Below are positions 1 through 11,430 of a DNA stretch of 64,000 bases, one piece after another. The translations under genes were made by a program, and so were the position numbers. The stretch spans positions 50,674,007 to 50,738,006 of the forward strand of contig NC_085875.1 in the NCBI RefSeq assembly GCF_034702125.1, read 5' to 3'. The notes below the pieces were generated by a model. That model made no database searches, was not told where the DNA came from, and worked only from the letters and a program-made list of their open reading frames with translations. Position 1 is the first letter of the stretch. The number at the start of each line of letters is the position of its first letter. Source of the DNA: Engraulis encrasicolus (Eukaryota; Chordata; Actinopteri; Clupeiformes; Engraulidae).

Positions 1-1004
1 GAACTGAGACGTTTCCTCTGGTTGCTTACAATTTTCACAATGTCTGTTTGCTTCAAGCCCGAGTCTGATCCGAGTCCGACAAATATTCTATTTTTTTTGT
101 CCGAGTCCGGCCCGGCCCATCGGGTTCCGACCAGGCCCGTCGGGCTTCGGTCGGGTTGCCATGCTCTGGTGGGGGACACTGCTGTCTTTCCCATGCAGGG
201 TTTTGTTTGTTGTTTTGTTTGTTTTATTACGAGCTCTTTTCATTGAGGCAGGTTGTTAGAGATTGCCTGCTCCCTGGTTTGTGCATGAGCGTAGCTTTCA
301 TCTGGTGTGGCCTACGGTGTGTTGTCTGACACGGGCGGCTCCAGTCATCCACCTCTTGGGGTTAAGAGGTGAATCACTGGAGTCCGGTCGGTTGAGGCTG
401 CACTATCGTGTGGACTTATCTTGGCAAGGTGGACATTTCTGAGTGGTCTAATGTAGTAAGCTCTCATATGGGAGACCCAATCAACTTAGTGTGGGCTACT
501 TCTACATTGTGAACTTTTCATTTCAACTTTTGTGTGCTGTGTTTCTTTTGATATTTTAATAATCTATTGTTGGTTTGCCTTCATGTAACATTTGGTTTGC
601 TGTGTTTTGTTCAGTTCACATTGTGGCCTAGAAGAGCTCCACAATCCAAATAATTTATAACCAGTAGGCACTCAGTTAACTCATGCCTCTGCCCTTGTGT
701 TTGCACGATAACTCGTATGACGTGGAGTGAATCCTAGCAGTGTGATCTACATTGTATCTCAAGTGAACTGTGATCTACCTGACCTCCGTGAATTTTGCAC
801 ATTTTAAATACTGAAAGAGAGAAAATAAAAAGAATCGTGTGTAACAGCTGTGTCCTCATTGCTCATCGAGAACCTGTTGGGGAAAATTGTATATTTAACA
901 TCTTGGTTGTCCCACCCTACCATGGGACTGGCGTAGTCACCTTTTTGGATCTGATTAAGTGAAAGGTTGAAACCAGTGTACCACCACTCGGTTACATAAG
1001 TATA
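1..1004. other. Unassigned intergenic sequence
   Basis: No coding region, terminal repeat or RNA gene could be supported here. Positions 80-165 hold a short C/G-rich stretch with repeated GGCCCG and GTCGGG words. Open frames in this stretch are short and carry no recognisable domain. Confidence 0.5.
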
Positions 1005-1059
1005 TCTTTTCACAGGACAACATTTAAGAAATTTCACTCCGACACAATGATTAGTGACA
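1005..1059 (-). repeat. Short Tc1-like decayed fragment
   Basis: Read on the minus strand, about 55 bases are nearly identical to 26637-26691, which lies near the 3' end of the decayed Tc1-like element at 26200-26740 (shared start GTCACTAATCATTGTGTC). Homology stops abruptly at the AT microsatellite at 1060. It is inferred to be a relic of the same transposon family. Confidence 0.45.
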
Positions 1060-1077
1060 TATATATATATATATATC
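1060..1077. repeat. (AT)n microsatellite
   Basis: A pure AT dinucleotide run of about 9 units. It separates the Tc1-like relic from unrelated sequence. Confidence 0.9.
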
Positions 1078-1407
1078 AGTGGCGTCTTTTGGTCATTAAA
1101 ATTAGGGAGGACTGAGGTGGTCAGTCGAATAGATGCGGGTAAATGGGGTTAGTAATGGCAGATGTTTAGTATTAGGTTGTAGGTCTTATAGGTAACTAAC
1201 TGATATGGCATTGTTTTGTCTGGAAAGCTGACTTATGACATCTATAAAATAATTGCAACAAACTTTGTATAATATATTATCATACCTGCCCAACATGTTT
1301 GAGGGGAAAGAAAGAGAAGAGTGAAGGAAAATATTATAGAAAGTAGAAAGTTTCATAGGGAGTATATTTAACTTTGACCAAAGGCAGCATGGCATTTCAC
1401 CCTGTCA

Positions 1408-1425
1408 GTGTGTGTGTGTGTGTGT

Positions 1426-1507
<82 letters not shown>
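1408..1507. repeat. (TG)n microsatellite, about 100 bp
   Basis: An almost uninterrupted TG/GT array with one TA interruption near 1429. It produces a poly-His/Thr open frame on the minus strand that is not a gene. The length suggests high polymorphism. Confidence 0.97.
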
Positions 1508-1510
<3 letters not shown>

Positions 1511-2972
1511 TTCCATAAATGGACAATTCTGAAGACCCTATGAATGCCTAGGACGTTGAGTGACATAGCCCATCCTAAGGGTTTTAAAGTCAACTCCTCC
1601 CAACATATTCTTACAGATTTGTAAACATTTTAAACCCCTTCCATTATCTTATTTTTAAAATCTTATTTATGATCCATAACATGGTAGGCCCTACATGGCC
1701 TACGACGTTGTAGTTGCCTATTCTTTTTGCGTTTGAACCTGCGTTGAGAGCGACAGCAGCGCAGCTGTGGAAGGAGGGGCTGGCGAGTGCTGCGGCGTGC
1801 GTCCGATTTGGGAGGGAAAGTGGAAAACAGCGATCCTAGCGGTTACGTTCCAAACACCAGAGCGATCCTATTGAAACTCCCATAGACGAGTTTTTTTTAA
1901 AAATCCCACAAAGATATGACTAGGAACTATAACACCATTTTTCAGCGTACACAATAGGATGAACTACTACCTGTGAAAAGGCATTTTTTGCCCTTTTAAG
2001 AAAAATAGAAATTGTGCAAATCTGGTCGGAAACTGACTACAGCTCCCAGCATGCTCTGTTTCGCGCCTCGTTGACAACACAGAGAAACAAATGAACGCGA
2101 ATGAACGCAAGTTCTTCGCATATCTTCACATTCTTGTAATCCTGTGAGTTCCACATTGTCTTCTTATTACACATAGGCCTACACGCGATCATTTTGGTTT
2201 GGTTTTAAATTCTCTAGTAGATATGATGGCTTCTGTGGTGACGAGTAACCACCCACAGTGGGTTTACATACAGTGTTGAATCTCGCCCTCCAACCCGTGC
2301 CTGCAGTTCACCAGGGAGCGCTGTCGAGACAGCACAGCCCACAAGGCTGGCGCTAATAACTGACAATTGTGCTCGCTGTCGGCTGAAACTTGACAATATT
2401 ACTGTAAGTTCTGAGAAACCAATGTGGATTTCAATGAAATGTACAATAACCTGGGAGTTATGTCCTTCTGATTTCCTACAGCTTTGGCATTTATGAGTCA
2501 GGCTCCGCTAGCATCTTGCTAACAAAATTGCTTTACGGCCGTCGTGATCACAGCGATGCAGCCGGCCGACCAATCCAAACGCAGTGTGTGAAGCCACTCG
2601 TGACGTCATATTGACAATAAAGACGTATTTTACAAAGATCCAGCGAGTTTAAACATTCAAACTAAGTGCTGTTTGAAAGGATAATCTATCCTGCCTTTTG
2701 GAAAAATAAAATGAAACGATGATACCAATTCTCTCCCAAAGCAATGGCAGCATCGTGGTTGAGCTCCATGGGACCCAATTCATTTTGACAGCCTCTGCGC
2801 TGTCTGGATGGCGCCACTTATTGGACAGTACCACCCGGCAAAAGTCGCAAGATTCCTCTCTCGTACTACCCATAAACACTCTCTGAACCACCTCTCTGGC
2901 TCATGTTTGGCAATGCTAATTTGGCTATGCTAATTACATGGAGAAAACACGTCACACATGCCAGTCAGTGTA
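1508..2972. other. Unassigned intergenic sequence
   Basis: No gene or clear mobile-element boundary was recognised. A TAGGCCTA octamer occurs near 2174. The stretch ends exactly where the first DIRS-type element begins. Confidence 0.45.
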
Positions 2973-2990
2973 GTTCTATTTCGTTCCTTC

Positions 2991-3143
2991 TGACCGCCAG
3001 AGGCGGTGCTTTCAGCACTGAATATTCATCTTACGGATCAAGCAGGTCGAGAATTAATATCAACAAAGTAACACGTGACCTGGGTGACGTCACCCGGTGA
3101 CCCTGCGTCAGGGGTCAAAACACCGGTGAACCCAGGAAGTGAC
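2991..3143 (+). repeat. Left inverted terminal repeat of DIRS-type element 1
   Basis: These 153 bases are identical, in reverse complement, to 8509-8661. The repeat begins TGACCGCCAGAGGCGG, itself a small palindrome, and ends CCAGGAAGTGAC. Its base composition is normal, unlike the interior. Confidence 0.95.
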
Positions 3144-6100
3144 CTCTTTCATCTTCTCGATTGCAGGTGTCGAGTTTTGAGATTTTGGGATTGACCTGAC
3201 GCTTTGTTCGTTTCGCACCCATAGGGTTGGGGCTGTGGGTTTTCCACCCCCCATGAAACGGCGTTGGTCGCTTTTTCCTTTGAGTATCTCTTTCACATTT
3301 ACGATGTGTTCGACTGAGTGTTATCCGCTCGGTGGAGGAGGGCTGGCTAGGCTACCTAGCCTGCCTAGCCCCTGGCTCGAGGCACTGTTCTCGCCGACTG
3401 GAGGCTAATAACTTGTCCTTTCCCGTGGAAGGTAGGCCGTTTTCTGATCATGTATTAACTGCTACCGCGTTATCTTCAGTGGTGTTTCCCGCAACTGAAT
3501 TTGACGAGCGGTCTCGTGGCGTGATGCGCTTTCGAGTTGGGATTATGTATTAACGCCTGCCTGCCTATGTTGGCCATCGTTTGGGTAAGTGGACTGTCAT
3601 TTACTGTTTCGATTTATTTTCGCGGTGTTTCTCGCCGCGGAATGTTACTATTACTGGGCGATTGTTGTAACACTCGACGCGAGTATTTACGTTACGGCTT
3701 CATTGTTTGTACAGTGTAGCCTGTCTGTACGGTTGCTCCACGGGCCAGTGTGGTTCGCTTTGCCCTTGCACCGTTGGCGTCACGCTGCTCCAGAGATCCA
3801 ATCTACACTACAGCCTCTCTCTACTCTCTGGCTGCACTCTGCTCACCCCGGTTGTTATTCCTGCCCGGTTGTGTTATTTCTTCACTGTTTGATTATTGTC
3901 TGTTTTCATCTGGGGTGTCTTCGCCCCAGAAGTGTATATTTGCCTTGCATTTCTATCACTGTGCTACTCCTGTCTGCCCAGGATATTGGCTGTGCTTATA
4001 ATAATAATAATAATAATAATGCTACTGATAATGCATTTTATTTCAAAGCGCCTTTCAAAACACTCAAGGACACTGATACTTATTGGTATGTCCTCTACTG
4101 TGAGTCGCTGGGTGTACAGCGCCTACCGACTGCATTGCAATGTAATGTTAATGTCCAATGTTATTTGCTTGTCAGCTTGGTGTTGCCGCCTGGCTGCTGG
4201 CTCCTGTTGGCTACACTTGGGGCGTCCTCGCCCCTCGTGTTTTATATTTGCAGTATTTGCTGGACATTGTAGTGTCATCTCCTACATGCTGCCTACTTTT
4301 TGCCCACTATCGGGTGCCCTCGCCTGGGGTATGTATTGCTTGTTTGTTCCCTTCTGTGTGTTGCAGTGTTTGCTTCCCGACACAGGGCCCTCGTCTTGCC
4401 TGGTTGCTGGATTTCTTTTTGGCTGCTGTTGGATATCCCAGCCCCTTCTGTGTGGTATTCACCAGTTGGCCTGGAGCTCTGGCCTCACCTGGTTACTGGC
4501 TTGCATTGGCTACCACTGGGGTGTCTTCGCCCTGCTGTGTGTATTGCCTTGTTTGCCTGTCGGCCCTGACTGTCCGACTGCTGGCCTCCCTCTCGGCTAC
4601 CACTGGGGTGTCCTCGCCCTGTGTGCCTGCCTGCCTGACTGATGCGTTGCCGTCTAGGCCCCTGGGACTGGTGTCGCCCCTCCTGCCTGGAGCTGAGGCG
4701 CCTGCGGCTGAGGTTGACAGATGTGGCCTGGGCTGCCTGCTCAGGTCTGCGTGCGAGAGCACTTGCTGCCGGACTGACGCGGTTTGGCCCTCGGCCTACC
4801 GTTCCGCTGGCCATGAGGGGCTGTAGATGACGCCGGCTGCTGCAGCGAGGCCAAGCAGGCGCCATGGGGTGACCTCGCGCTTCCTGGAGGTGTCGCGGAT
4901 GTGCACAGACTCCTTGCCCTCAGGGGTAGACAAGTTGTTGACTGGCCTGGTGGAGTTGTCGCCCTGTTTTGCCGACCTGCAGCCTCTGGCACACGGTGAC
5001 AGTGTTTTCACATGTGCCCTGCCTGCCAGCGACCCGGATGGTCGCACACCGCCGCCATGGCCGTCGCACTCCGCCGCCACAGCTGTCGCATGCTGCCGCC
5101 ACAGCTGTCGCCCACCGCCGCCACGACTGTTGACCATCGCCGCCACGACTGTCGGCCATCGCCGCCACGACTGTCGACCACCGCCTCCACAGCTATCGCC
5201 TGCTGCCGATGCCCGCGCCATGCCCTCTGTTCGGGTGGCACCGGCACAGCCCAGTTGCATTGCTTGTTGCATTGCATTGGTTGTCTGGTGGCTGATGCTT
5301 GGCCCCTTTCTGGGTTGGTTGGCCATGGGTGTTTTTCGCCCGACGGCTACTTGTGAGTGCCATACCTGCTACTGCTCCAGAGTGGGTTTCTGGCCACGGG
5401 TGGCCTCCACCCTGTGACATGCTTGTTGATGCCACGGCTACTACAGTTGCCACGACGAGCCGCTGGGCCATACGCAACCTGCCATTCCGGCGTTTACATG
5501 GCTTGCTCGGTTGCTTCGCATGCTTGCATACTTGCACTCTTGCATGGCTGCATGACTTGCGTGGGACTGCATATGTGCTCCCCGCTCCTCTGCTGTTCTC
5601 TACCATTCAGCGTCCTGCGACTGTCTGTCGCTCTCCTGGATACCGCCTGCTGTCGGCTGTTTCATCCATCGACTTCTTGTGGACGCCCGAGGCACCTCAA
5701 CCGCCATGGCTGCTACAGTTGCGCGTGTTGCTTCGCTTCATGCCCCTCTGCATAGCTTGCTTCTTTTCCCTACGTCATGACTAGTTCTGGTCGTTCTCCT
5801 GGGTTTGGCTGACCGTGGGTGTCTCCACCAGTCAGCTCCTTGCATGCACCGTTGGCGTTTCCGCCTGTACGACTGCTGCTGCTCTGGGTGAGTGGTTTCA
5901 CACCATGCCCTGTTTTATGCTCTTTGGCACTCCTGCGGGACTGTCTGGAGTCTGTTGGCCTTGACCGGCTTCACCGTGGACGGTTGTGATTGCAGTTGGT
6001 GCCTTCGCCTCTTCTGCTGTGGCTTCAGTATGCAAGTTATGCTCTGCGTCCTGTCGTCCGCCTTTGCCCACTGTCGTACGTCTGGCATGTCGTCGTACTC

Positions 6101-8371
6101 CAGACCTGGTGGAGCCTGTGACTTTTTCGTCCCTTGGCTCGCGGAGTGTGCCGTTGGGCTTGCGCCTCTGTGACTGGGGCACATGTATGTGGACGTTGCT
6201 GCCCTGGGTACAGGACCCGGGTGCTTCCTTCATTGTCCTCGACTGTGGCGCGTAGGTCGACTGCTGCACGTCGTCCCCCTGAGCCCTTGGGCTATGCGTG
6301 GACTCGCCATAGGCTACTAACGAGTGCCATTGGCGCCCGCACCACTGCAGCTGCGGCTGCTACTGGTATGTTGGAGCGTTACCACTCCTTCTCCTGTTGC
6401 TCTTCAGATTTCCCCACTTCATGTGTGGTATGTCCGGGGGTCAGGATGCCACTCTGACTGCTACTACTGTAAGGGAGTGACCCCACTCCGGGCTCTCCCT
6501 TCGAGTTTTCAGTGGCTTACGACTGTTCGCTCTGTTGGCCTCGCTATGGATGGTCTCACATGAGTGCTCTGGGCACCGGTAGGCGTACACGCCCCTACGA
6601 CTGGATTCTGTGTCTGCAGGGGCATCACAGTTGACTTGTCATGGGCGTCTGCGTCCTGTGTCGTCTCGCGCCCCTTTCCCGCTGGGCCCGCTTGGACTGT
6701 TTACGCGTCTCTGCTGCAGTGGCTGTACCTGCTACTGGTTACCCTGCCTGTCCCACCTGTCTATGCCGATGGCCCCTATGTGGCCTTTACTGGTGTTTGG
6801 CTGACTGTGACACTGCACGATGGGTCGGCGATCACGCATTGGCCGGGCTGCTGGAGGCCTCCATCTATGGCCTTGCCGGGTATTGAACCACATCTTGCCG
6901 CCCTCCTTGCCTCGCCGGTCAGAGCGTTGGACTGGCGAGGCACACTGCCCTGGTCACTTGGACACGTCGCAGATGAGCTCATCAGCGAGGACTATGATGC
7001 AGCATTGCGTACAACGTGCATTGGGTTTTCGATGTCCCATGTCTTGTTGGCCTTCTCTCGGCCCCCATGGACCGCTTTGGGGCGCCCCCTGTGAGTTATC
7101 TTTGACTCCTGTTTGCTGGCATTCGCCTGTCTGGCCTGAGTGCCGGGGCTGAGTCACACAGACCATGGCCGTGGTACGATGATTGGTATGGCTTGCGCGG
7201 CACCCTTGTCGGGGCCTTGCTGGAGGCCGTCTGCTCTCTTCCTGCGGCCCCCATATGTCCCTTTGGTCCGTGCGGCTATTCTGTTGCCCCGACCGTGCGG
7301 CCGATGCTGCATGTGGTTTTGTTTCGCTCACGCTGTTGTTCTCGACCTGGTGCGCTTTGCCCTGTTCTCGACATGCAGACCCCTGGCCTGGTGTTTCTAG
7401 GCGTCGTCTCTGCTTATGACCAGCGTACTTGCGGGCATTGGAAGTGGAGGCTCTCCTTCCTTGCTCTCCGCTCCTTCCAGGTGTTGGGCATGCCGCGTTA
7501 TCCCTCTTGGCCTCCGCTTGCTGAGGCCTCTTTGGGTTGGATATGCCGTTATGACACCAGGTCCTACTGTCGCTGACCGCTCTACATTGTGTCTGGCTAC
7601 CATGTCCGCCTACGACCCTGGAGATGGAACTCGCGTCTGTTCCGCTCTGCCCTTGCGCCGTGAAGTCGTGCCCACTGCTGCTGCCCTTGCGCGGTGCGGT
7701 CGTGCCCACTGCTGCTGCCCTGGACGCTTGGTCTGCGGTGGCAGTCCGACACTGCCTGCGACCTGTGGGCCCCCTGATGATGGCCGTACCTTGGATGAAT
7801 GTGGGGATTGGCCATCCTGATTGCCCTCAGACGCTCTCTGGCCGGTCTTGCGGTCTTGTGTGGAGCGGGCGGCTCATCTGTCATGTGCCATGTATGCCGC
7901 CTCTCTGGGCCTGTTGCAGCAGCTGTTTTCAGGGGCCGACACTAGTCTGATGGGCATGGGAGCAACTTCCTTATGGGCGTCCAGTGCCCTGTTGTTGACC
8001 TTTTCCGTGGTTCGCCTCTTCCATTGTGGCTCCTCCCGTTTGTGGCACCGGGTGGTATGGTACCGCTACGGGGTGGCACAGGTGTCCCCGTCAACTGCTA
8101 TGCTAACTGCTTACTTGCTGCCCCCTGTGGTTCTCACTCAGGGAGCTCGTGGATCCTTTGGGCCAGGTTACACTGGCTTCCATGTGGCCGTTGGTACGTG
8201 CAAGGACATATGCAGCACGGCCTCCTCGGCATCAGGCTGCACCATTGCCTGGTTTTCTTGATGTTGCCCCACATGTTACTGTGGTGCTGGCGGTGGCTTC
8301 AGGCCTGTCTCAGTAGTACTGACAACGGGTAGGCACTCCTCATGACTTTGTTGGTATTAGTCATCCAGTGC
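3144..8371 (+). other. A-poor degenerate-repeat interior of DIRS-type element 1
   Basis: About 5.2 kb with strong strand asymmetry: on the plus strand many 60-base lines between 4400 and 8300 contain only 3-8 adenines, while T and C are abundant. No zinc-knuckle gag, RT motif, RNase H or recombinase motif was found. A degenerate phrase near TGGGGTGTCYTCGCCC recurs (about 3910, 4218, 4517, 4601, with weaker versions at 4863 and 5326), suggesting old tandem amplification. Open frames up to about 250 codons exist on both strands but look compositional. A short AT-richer patch at 3999-4090 includes an (ATA)n run and interspersed-repeat-like sequence. Function is unknown. Confidence 0.7.
5049..5202 (+). 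repeat. 22-bp tandem repeat, seven units
   Basis: Seven consecutive 22-base units of the form CCGCCGCCACRRCTGTCGNC lie inside the interior of DIRS-type element 1. The units differ at a few positions, so the array is not freshly expanded. It yields repetitive Arg/Gly/Ala frames on the minus strand that are not genes. Confidence 0.85.
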
Positions 8372-8464
8372 TGAAAGCACCGCCTCTGGCGGTCAGAAGG
8401 AACGAAATAGAACGAAGGTTATGTATATAACCACGGTTCTATGAGTTCCGGATGACCGCCAGAG
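8372..8464 (+). repeat. Internal complementary region of DIRS-type element 1
   Basis: The first part (8372-8415) is the reverse complement of the extreme left end, 2973-3020. The second part (8413-8464) is the reverse complement of the extreme right end. Both matches are exact by eye. In DIRS elements this region is thought to template joining of the ends into a circular intermediate, and here it defines the element boundaries. Confidence 0.9.
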
Positions 8465-8508
8465 CTTGGCAGTCACTCGGAGGTTTATGCGAGAAGATTT
8501 GCCAAGAA

Positions 8509-8661
8509 GTCACTTCCTGGGTTCACCGGTGTTTTGACCCCTGACGCAGGGTCACCGGGTGACGTCACCCAGGTCACGTGTTACTTTGTTGATATTAATT
8601 CTCGACCTGCTTGATCCGTAAGATGAATATTCAGTGCTGAAAGCACCGCCTCTGGCGGTCA
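8509..8661 (-). repeat. Right inverted terminal repeat of DIRS-type element 1
   Basis: Perfect 153-bp inverted partner of 2991-3143. The outermost 42 bases beyond it (to 8703) contain the hyphenated palindrome GGTTATATACATAACC, which is also found in the ICR. The second DIRS element has a similar terminal palindrome (GGTTATGGATGTAACC). Confidence 0.95.
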
Positions 8662-8703
8662 TCCGGAACTCATAGAACCGTGGTTATATACATAACCTTC
8701 GTT

Positions 8704-9395
8704 CTGTATTAGCTTTTTAAAGAATATTAAAATCAGTTCAGATCAGTGAAAAACCGAACATTTTACCACCTGATTCGATAAAACGGGCCAACATGCCTAT
8801 AATATGACTGCCACTACTTCTACTTCGTCGTCAGGGCCGAGATGTAATTTTTCAAAGAAAAACCCCATTCATTTGTTGTAGGGTCTTGGAACGTTGCCAG
8901 CAGGGGGCGACGAGATTACTTTCCCTCCCTATTGGCACTAGAATAGGCCTAGGTTCCGAATAAAAAAATCGTTGTACAGTATTCCTAATTCCACCCAAAT
9001 GAAACTACATAACATGATGTAGGCTACGTGTTGGGAGTTTAGCCAGATACGTTTTATGAAGAGTTTAAATTTTCGTGCCGTCATGTTTCTCGTCTTGAGG
9101 AGGGAGAAAAGAACGCCAGTCTAGGGTCAGTGCATTCATCCGATTCCCTGATTGTCGCTCCCAACGCAGGACGCTCCCCGGTCGGCACTAGCCAGACTAT
9201 CGAGCCCACCGCCATATAACGGAGCTAGTTATCTTTTTGATGTTAGTTTTTTGTTACGTACAAGTGTATTTCACATATAATTAGTGCCTAACCCTAACAA
9301 CAACAACAACAACAACTCCGGACTAGCAAAACAGTCCTATTACTGGCGTCCTGTTACTGGCATTACTGCCGCCTGACGTCATACGACCCTAAACC
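8704..9395. other. Unassigned intergenic sequence
   Basis: No gene recognised. An (AAC)n run of about six units lies at 9298-9316, and a TAGGCCTA octamer near 8945. The end of the stretch (ACCCTAAACC) resembles one telomere-like unit next to the following hAT element. Confidence 0.45.
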
Positions 9396-10855
9396 CAGGG
9401 GTGTATCCAGCTTTCAAAAAGTGGGGGTGCTCTCAGATGAAATATAGCCCCCAATCCCCCCCGCCGCGGGCCAATTTCAATATGCCTAGTAGGTCTTTCA
9501 ATAGTATATTCAATACTGTATATACAATACTGTATTTGTACAGACACAAATTGTTCTTGAAAGTACATCAATACTGGTTTATATGCATCACAGTATCTTG
9601 TATGTATCACAGATATTCAAAAACCCAAACTCTCTGGAACGCAATCAGAATCCATGACTAAAATTCTCTGCTGGGCTTGCCTTGAACCAATTTTGCTTTC
9701 ATTTGGTAAGCTCTCTCACACACATACACTCACACACACTGGAAATTACAGTAACTTGTCAACCCAAGAGCCTAATATCTGCCCCCGAAATCAACCAGCC
9801 CCTCATCAAGTTGATTATTTATCTGTTTCATCCATTCTAATGCCATAGTGAATTTTGCCATACTGTGTTGCTACATACTAGGTCTAGTGTGATGGTTGCT
9901 GTAAGTTGTGATATTAAATTAAGGCTATAATACGCACGCCGGCAACACACTTGCAACTTGGCTGAAAAACATAAGCCACCTCAGTGCACCAGTTTGAAAA
10001 CTATTATTGCACTGCTACAGTAGGCCTATGTATTTTTAATAGGCTTATGGAAATGATACACAGAACACCTGAAAAATGTCTTATCAATGAACAAAATTGT
10101 AGGCAGAAATAGATTGCGAGGATACAGCATGACCAGCCCTGGACTGGTCAGTTTGCAAGCTCGAGTCTAGTCTTGCCTGAATAATGTGACGGTATGTGCG
10201 CGCAGATCAGTGTCACTCCCTCACAACTCTAGAACTAGTCTCATGGCTGGGCAGACAGGCGTGGTGTCTCATCTCCACTGCATGTGTCCGAGCTTGCATC
10301 GCAAGTAGGCTATTAAACAGCAAACAGGCTCTGAGTTCACTGAGCGCAATCCCAAATTCAAACGCGAAAACACATAGCCTACAGATGATATTCCAATAGC
10401 CTATGTAGCATAGCAGCACATTCCACTGCTTGCAACAACCAAAATGTGTTGCCTTTCCTCGAACACGTTGGCGTAAACATAGCGCAACACAGCGTAATGT
10501 GCAACTCAGCAAGCAACACTAGCAACAAATGAGCAACAACAAAATGAATGAAGGTTGTTTACATTAAATTTACCACAGTCAGACAACCTCTTTTCGTATT
10601 CACCAGAAGTTTATATGAGCTGAAAACTGCTGAAAACTGGCTCTTGCTTGATGTTGAAAAGTAAAATGTAGGCCTACTGCTCGTAGAAAGCCACAACGGT
10701 AAACATGAATGATACATCAGACGAATGGGCTTCTTGCACGGCGCGCGGGCATGATTGAGGAGGGGAAATGATCCTACCTTCTATCCATGCTTTTCTTCCA
10801 GATTGGCGTCTCATTCGGCGAAAATACAATTTCTATTGCACTTTAAAGACATTAA

Positions 10856-10865
10856 CCCTATCCAG

Positions 10866-10904
<39 letters not shown>

Positions 10905-11430
10905 AAAAGTGCCCGCACCAACTCCTGAATGACTAAAGCTATGACTACGAAACTTTGTGACTTTTCCTAAAATGAAGTTGGCTACAGTGTGATACCAAAA
11001 GATTAGGTTTATAATTTTTGCTGTTGCCATGGCAACGGTTTTCTGACAGGTACGCCTGACCAAAAATCACTGATCTAAGTCTCATCATCACTTTTCATAT
11101 TTTTTTACATTTACATCAGCATCAGACACCCTTGTGAACATTTGAAGTGGTCTGAAGCAAATAATAACCAAAATTGATGTGCATTTCCCAAGTTAGATGG
11201 AAAATACATGAATGTGACATTTTGGGCAATAAAAACAGGAAATGACGTCATAATGATGTCATAATATCCAATAATGACACCAAACTGATGCCATCCATAG
11301 ATCTTTGGCTGAAGATCATCCCCTCCAATTTTGGTGGTCATACGCCATTCGGTTCCCAAGTTATGAGGGGGGGGTCAAAAGAGCCCCCCCCCGGTCCCAG
11401 GAATGCCAAAAAAGCCCGGTCTGGATAGGG
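10856..11430. mobile_element. TTAA-flanked MITE (piggyBac-like)
   Basis: The element is bounded by TTAA at 10852-10855 and 11431-11434. Its inverted ends are CCCTATCCAGACCGGG and CCCGGTCTGGATAGGG. TTAA target duplication with CCC...GGG ends is typical of piggyBac-type MITEs. There is no transposase. A 35-base G run follows the left end. A truncated relative sits at 49519-49924. Confidence 0.85.
10869..10903 (+). repeat. Poly-G tract of 35 bases
   Basis: An unbroken run of G just inside the left end of the TTAA MITE. The related copy at 49519 also has a G run at the same place (about 49531-49544), so the tract belongs to the family. It could form G-quadruplexes and is a likely assembly or polymerase trouble spot. 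Confidence 0.95.

Larger units (their letters stand above)
2973..8703 (+). mobile_element. DIRS-type element with non-coding interior
   Basis: The ends are fixed by the element itself. A 153-bp inverted terminal repeat at 2991-3143 matches 8509-8661 perfectly. An internal complementary region at 8372-8464 is the complement of the left end (GTTCTATTTCGTTCC...) fused to the complement of the right end (...ATAACCTTC). This ITR/ICR layout is the hallmark of DIRS tyrosine-recombinase retrotransposons, which replicate through a circular intermediate. By analogy with the second DIRS element, the ICR marks the 3' side, so this copy runs on the plus strand. The interior should hold gag, RT/RNase H and recombinase genes, but none can be recognised in any frame. 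It is therefore called non-autonomous. Perfect ITRs imply recent replication or recent homogenisation. Confidence 0.85.

Noticed and set aside
1405..1593. Poly-Thr/His open frame
   Set aside because: Translation of the TG microsatellite.
5049..5202. 22-bp repeats as a CRISPR-like array
   Set aside because: The units are directly tandem with no spacers, and the genome is eukaryotic.
3537..8332. Many overlapping open frames of 60-250 codons on both strands
   Set aside because: They occur in all frames of an A-poor, stop-depleted, repetitive sequence, have low-complexity Cys/Leu/Arg/Gly-rich translations, and contain no domain motif.
3144..8371. Idea that the interior is a hyper-edited (A-to-G) DIRS coding region
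   Set aside because: T and C, not only G, are in excess, and no collinear RT or recombinase motif could be read even allowing G for A. Kept only as a test in the findings.
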